From Neobacillus bataviensis LMG 21833 (GTDB lineage Bacteria > Bacillota > Bacilli > Bacillales > Cytobacillaceae): a DNA stretch of 64,000 nucleotides. Below the pieces are notes generated by a model, which did not search any database, was not told the DNA's origin, and saw nothing but the letters and a program-made list of their open reading frames with translations. The stretch covers positions 1-64,000 of the forward strand of contig NZ_AJLS01000002.1 in NCBI RefSeq assembly GCF_000307875.1. Direction: 5' to 3'. How positions within the stretch are numbered: the first letter of the stretch is position 1; each line of letters begins with the position of its first letter. A program made the position numbers and the translations under genes. Shown here one piece after another: positions 61,279-64,000 of the stretch.

Positions 61279-62078
61279 TGAATAATCTGGAATTGCTGAC
61301 AAAAGAACGGGAGAACGCAAAGGCAGCCTATTTGGAATACATCAATAACCACAGCTACTATGAGGAACAAAGGGATTTAGAAATCCAACAAACGTATTAT
61401 AAAAATATTAAAGTTGAGAGAAACAGTATTCATTATTTATTAGAAAAAACACATATTAATAGGCTGGATTACTCTCCTCATCGTTATGTTTACCAATGGG
61501 TAGATCTTCATGAGAATGGGAAATTGAAAAGCTTATATTCCGGGAAAGGAATGGATCCGCTTGCTGTCATTGAGGAAGATATTCGTATTCTTGAAAACAC
61601 AGCAAGTGGAAACAGAGCTAGTTTACCTGATGAAATTACTCTTAATTGCGAGCATGTGGTACCACAGTCATGGTTTGATAAACAAGAGCCAATGAAGGGA
61701 GACTTGCATCATTTATTTTCCTGTGATCCCGAATGTAACAGCAGACGCGGAAACAGGTCTTATTATGATTTTGCTGACTATGTTCCGGAGAACCTTACTT
61801 TAGGAGTTAAGGAAGGCTGTGGAAAGGCAGATAAAGGAAAGTTTGAGCCTGAATATGGAAAGGGAATTGTTGCAAGGGCCACTTTTTATTTTTTAACCCG
61901 GTACCAGGGAATAGTAAATAACAATCTTGTGAACCTGCAGGTATTACTGAAGTGGCATAAGCAATTTCCAGTGACTCTTTATGAAAAACACCGGAACCTA
62001 GCCATCTTTGAATTACAAGGGAACCGGAATCCGTTTATTGACTTTCAGGAAATGGCTGAGAAATTGATATGTGAATAA
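61275..62078 (+). CDS. Endonuclease I family nuclease, translationally coupled to ispA
   Basis: 267-residue member of the endonuclease I/BsnA-type family with a beta-beta-alpha-metal fold. The active site is NCEHVVPQSWF with His as general base; MKGDLHHLFSCDPECNSRRGNRSYYDF supplies the metal-binding Asn and a Cys pair. Related Bacillus enzymes are secreted, but here the N-terminus (NNLELLTKERENAKAAY) is hydrophilic and lacks a signal peptide. GTGGAG lies in the ispA end, and ATGA overlap couples translation. Together they would degrade protein and nucleic acid in the same compartment; when this happens is unknown. Confidence 0.9.
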   Translation: MMNNLELLTKERENAKAAYLEYINNHSYYEEQRDLEIQQTYYKNIKVERNSIHYLLEKTHINRLDYSPHRYVYQWVDLHENGKLKSLYSGKGMDPLAVIEEDIRILENTASGNRASLPDEITLNCEHVVPQSWFDKQEPMKGDLHHLFSCDPECNSRRGNRSYYDFADYVPENLTLGVKEGCGKADKGKFEPEYGKGIVARATFYFLTRYQGIVNNNLVNLQVLLKWHKQFPVTLYEKHRNLAIFELQGNRNPFIDFQEMAEKLICE

Positions 62079-62136
62079 AAAGTTTTTAGTGCAAAAAAAA
62101 GAATTTTTTCGTGATTTTCCATTGCCTGGATTTTCT

Positions 62137-62200
62137 GAAATGCTTAAATGAGAAAACAGCACATATTTAAGTGCTGTTTTCTCATTTAAGCATTTTGACT
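62137..62200. terminator. Long bidirectional terminator
   Basis: A perfect stem of about 25 bases (62138-62162 with 62171-62195) and 8-base loop ends the ispA-nuclease unit and, on the other strand, includes the last codons of the small gene at 62186. Confidence 0.92.
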
Positions 62201-62341
62201 TTTTCTTTTTACCGATATACTCACATTACCCTTACGATTGATCAGATGGGCAATCCCATTACCTTTTGTCCCTTTAACAATAGCCCCGTTTCGTTTGATA
62301 GTGGAGGAACCAAGGGTGTTTGATTTGACTGTTCTCGCCAT
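62186..62341 (-). CDS. Small basic protein, 51 residues, unknown
   Basis: Read directly from the minus strand: MARTVKSNTLGSSTIKRNG, then AIVKGTKGNGIAHLINRKGN and VSISVKRKSQNA. Very basic and polar, with the repeated pattern K-G-x-G/N-G and no hydrophobic helix. TAGGAG lies nine bases before ATG 62341. It starts 13 bases after the upstream two-helix membrane protein gene, so they are likely co-transcribed. I recognise no family; a small nucleic-acid-binding or spore protein is possible but unproven. Confidence 0.7.
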   Translation of the reverse strand: MARTVKSNTLGSSTIKRNGAIVKGTKGNGIAHLINRKGNVSISVKRKSQNA

Positions 62342-62353
62342 AAAAGCCGTCTC

Positions 62354-63193
62354 CTAATTTCCTGCATTCTTTTTCCTTTTGAATTGTCTTAAAAATCGGT
62401 TATTCGTTCCTAATAAGATCATTTTCGATGTGTAAAAGGTAAATTCCTTCAAGTTTTCATTCGTAAATATGTTATCTTTGAGGATAAATACTGCTAGTCC
62501 TAATTTCAAATTACCATAATTTCGAACGGTAATGAACTGCTTAATAGGACTATCTCGTAATTCCATTCTGCTGTTGACAGCAGATTCTTGTACCCGAACA
62601 TTAGGCATATCTAGTGCCGAGTTTATTAATTTAGCTGCACATTCGATATCTGTCGGTGTTTTTAAATAAACTAATTCAATGTCGTTGTCTTTTTTTTCAA
62701 AGTACCAAATAAATTCAATTTGGCGTTCAGGAAGACCGAATATTCTTTTGATTTCTGCATGAATACTAATCATGAATATCGTGACTTTTTCGTCGATTAC
62801 TCTAAGTGAAGATTGTTGATCAAATGCTGTTAATATATCTCCTAACTTGTCCTCTAGATCTAAGTATGAATCGTAATCATCGATCTTACGTAAAAGAAGT
62901 GCAGGAGATTTTTTCATAATTACATTTTTAACTATTAAAACAGCATTTACAAAACCCATAAGAAATAAACCGTAAATCAAAATTAAAAGTATAAAATGCA
63001 ACGCTTGTAATAAGGGGCTTTCTTTTTCAAGGTACTTAAAAAAATCAGCAGTAATAAACTTGGACATATTTTCATGGAGATCTTTCAGTAGTTCGGCGTC
63101 ATTGGTGATTAAATAAAAGGTAAATAAAGATATAATTAGAAATAAAATGAAACCTGGCACGCCAAATTGTTTAAATCTCTCTTTCCAAGCCAA
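62354..63193 (-). CDS. Two-helix membrane protein with cytoplasmic domain, unknown
   Basis: 279 residues. Helix 1 is residues 13-29 (PGFILFLIISLFTFYLI); helix 2 about 63-90 (LLQALHFILLILIYGLFLMGFVNAVLIV). The C-terminal 185 residues are a soluble alpha/beta domain (LEDKLGDILTAFDQQSSL, VTIFMISIHAEIKRIFGL, FIWYFEKKDNDIELVYLKTP) whose strand pattern and ending (ENLKEFTFYTSKMILLG) loosely resemble GAF domains of sensor proteins. No kinase or output domain. AGGAGGCGG precedes the start. Function unknown. Confidence 0.75.
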   Translation of the reverse strand: MAWKERFKQFGVPGFILFLIISLFTFYLITNDAELLKDLHENMSKFITADFFKYLEKESPLLQALHFILLILIYGLFLMGFVNAVLIVKNVIMKKSPALLLRKIDDYDSYLDLEDKLGDILTAFDQQSSLRVIDEKVTIFMISIHAEIKRIFGLPERQIEFIWYFEKKDNDIELVYLKTPTDIECAAKLINSALDMPNVRVQESAVNSRMELRDSPIKQFITVRNYGNLKLGLAVFILKDNIFTNENLKEFTFYTSKMILLGTNNRFLRQFKRKKNAGN

Positions 63194-63953
63194 ATAAGCA
63201 CCGCCTCCTTATTTGCCTTAATTTTACAGAAGTAATAGTCCATTTACAAGCGATTGAAGAGGATTTAGTTATTATTTACCAGGAATAATCGGTCGAGTTC
63301 TTTGTAAAGTAGTACAGAATACCTTGGTTCCATTTTTAAGGGTTTTTTCCCTCTCGTTAGAAATGGTAACTTGTATGTCAATTTTCAAAAGATGTTTAAT
63401 GTAGAATTGAATAATAATAACATCTCCTTTCCCTTGGCTATATTATTTTTCATTTTCCCTAGATAGAACATATTAAATGTAAAAGATTTAACACTGCTAT
63501 ATCAATATATCTGCGATCACCACTTAAACCACGCCGAGTGTATCTCGCAGTTATTTTTAAATTTTTGTTTTTCTTAACAGTATTTTTAAATGTTTTTTTC
63601 TTATACCAATTTTTCTGCCGACTTCATTAGGCTTTGGTAGGTCTTAATATAATTTCCCTAGACTTTCTGTCGGATACTCAAAACCAGACATATTACAATA
63701 ATGTTTTTTCCTCAATAATTCTTCAATGCTTGCAGTCATTTTCTCCATTCATTTCTGTCGTCTGTTATGTCCATACTGCACAATCATGACACCATATCGA
63801 AGGTTTCATATCGAATATTCAAACTAATCACTTTCCTTTTCGACGCAATATCAAATAAATTATTATGATTTTTAAATAATGATGTATGCTTGTCCGTTTC
63901 AAGGTGAGTCTTTGTAACATTTAATAACATATAAACTTAAAGGAGGTGTTTAC
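63194..63953. other. Long intergenic region before the coat gene
   Basis: Mostly AT-rich with no intact gene. A possible decayed reading frame is noted at 63575-63748 on the minus strand. No clear sporulation promoter was identified ahead of the coat gene. Confidence 0.45.
63575..63748 (-). pseudogene. Possible decayed small gene
   Basis: From ATG 63748 the minus strand reads MEKMTASIEELLRKKHYCN, then MSGFEYPTESLGKLY, a TAA, and DLPKPNEVGRKIGIRKKH in the same frame. Amino-acid composition is protein-like across the stop, suggesting a broken gene, but I recognise no family. Confidence 0.25.
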
Positions 63954-64000
63954 ATGTTTTATCGCTCCAGACCAATCGTTCGTCCTCCTAAGCACATGGT
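63954..64000 (+). CDS. Start of a CotD-like spore coat protein gene, cut by window
   Basis: Only 15 codons are visible: MFYRSRPIVRPPKHM. A strong ribosome site AAAGGAGGTG lies seven bases before ATG 63954. The F-x-R-x-x-P-I-V-x-P-P beginning is typical of the CotD family of inner coat proteins in the B. cereus group and relatives. The call rests on this N-terminus alone; the His/Cys-rich body is outside the window. Confidence 0.6.
   Translation, partial: MFYRSRPIVRPPKHM

Noticed and set aside
60316-62078. Calling the protease-nuclease pair an anti-phage defence system outright
   Set aside because: No sensor, toxin-antitoxin partner or known defence gene is adjacent, and IspA has a well-known housekeeping role; kept as a hypothesis only.

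Overview
The window reads as the chromosome of an AT-rich, endospore-forming member of the Bacillaceae. The evidence is the conserved yfhD-yfhE-recX-yfhH neighbourhood, a B. subtilis-type argCJBD-carAB-argF operon with ARG boxes, a SAM-I (S-box) riboswitch, an AppDFABC-type peptide transporter, IspA, a CwlO-like wall hydrolase and the start of a CotD-like spore coat gene at the right edge. A Neobacillus-like genus is a reasonable guess, mainly because of the ba3-like haem-copper operon, but it is not proven. I saw no tRNA, rRNA or CRISPR array.

Layout. 1-2.5 kb: yfhH (cut), an SDR oxidoreductase, recX, yfhE, yfhD. 2.5-8 kb: three glycosyltransferase genes surrounding a lone homoserine dehydrogenase gene controlled by a SAM riboswitch. 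8-10.5 kb: two GNAT acetyltransferases and a nitrilase-family hydrolase. 10.6-23.1 kb: argH and argG, then the large argCJBD-carAB-argF operon, so one block encodes the whole route from glutamate to arginine except the first N-acetyl donor step, which ArgJ recycles. 23.2-28.2 kb: an ABC exporter with two permeases plus a NarL-type two-component system, resembling the linearmycin-resistance LnrJKLMN set. 28.3-29.6 kb: aroK-aroD. 29.8-36 kb: an AhpD-like protein and a five-gene oligopeptide ABC transporter. 36-43.4 kb: a TipAS-type MerR regulator, a DoxX protein, a short UvrC-like nuclease, a POT peptide transporter, and an MFS exporter divergent from an XRE-TPR regulator with two matching operator-like dyads between them. 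43.4-48.7 kb: a haem-copper terminal reductase operon (subunits IIA, II, I, Sco, membrane protein) with ctaB beside it. 48.8-54.5 kb: small membrane protein, CwlO-like hydrolase, beta-propeller protein, MGT glycosyltransferase, Dus.

55-60 kb is degraded accessory DNA: a broken ECF sigma factor, a DoxX fragment, a quinone-stress-like cluster (flavin reductase, HxlR regulator, pirin), a frameshifted tyrosine recombinase and a zinc-ribbon protein. Two 40-base direct repeats (80 percent identical) bracket the cluster. 60.3-62.1 kb holds an intracellular subtilisin (IspA) translationally coupled to an endonuclease-I-type nuclease. 62.2-64 kb holds a 51-residue basic protein, a two-helix membrane protein, and the coat gene start.

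The most notable observation is in the haem-copper operon. Subunit I aligns closely with ba3 oxidases, but the tyrosine that is cross-linked to the CuB histidine (Tyr237 in Thermus ba3) is replaced by Asn238, while all six metal-ligand histidines and the CuA site of subunit II are kept. This points to a CuA-type nitric oxide reductase (CuANOR/bNOR) rather than an oxygen reductase. The protease-nuclease pair, the lectin-like tail on a double glycosyltransferase, and the paired operators at 42.0 kb are the next best leads.
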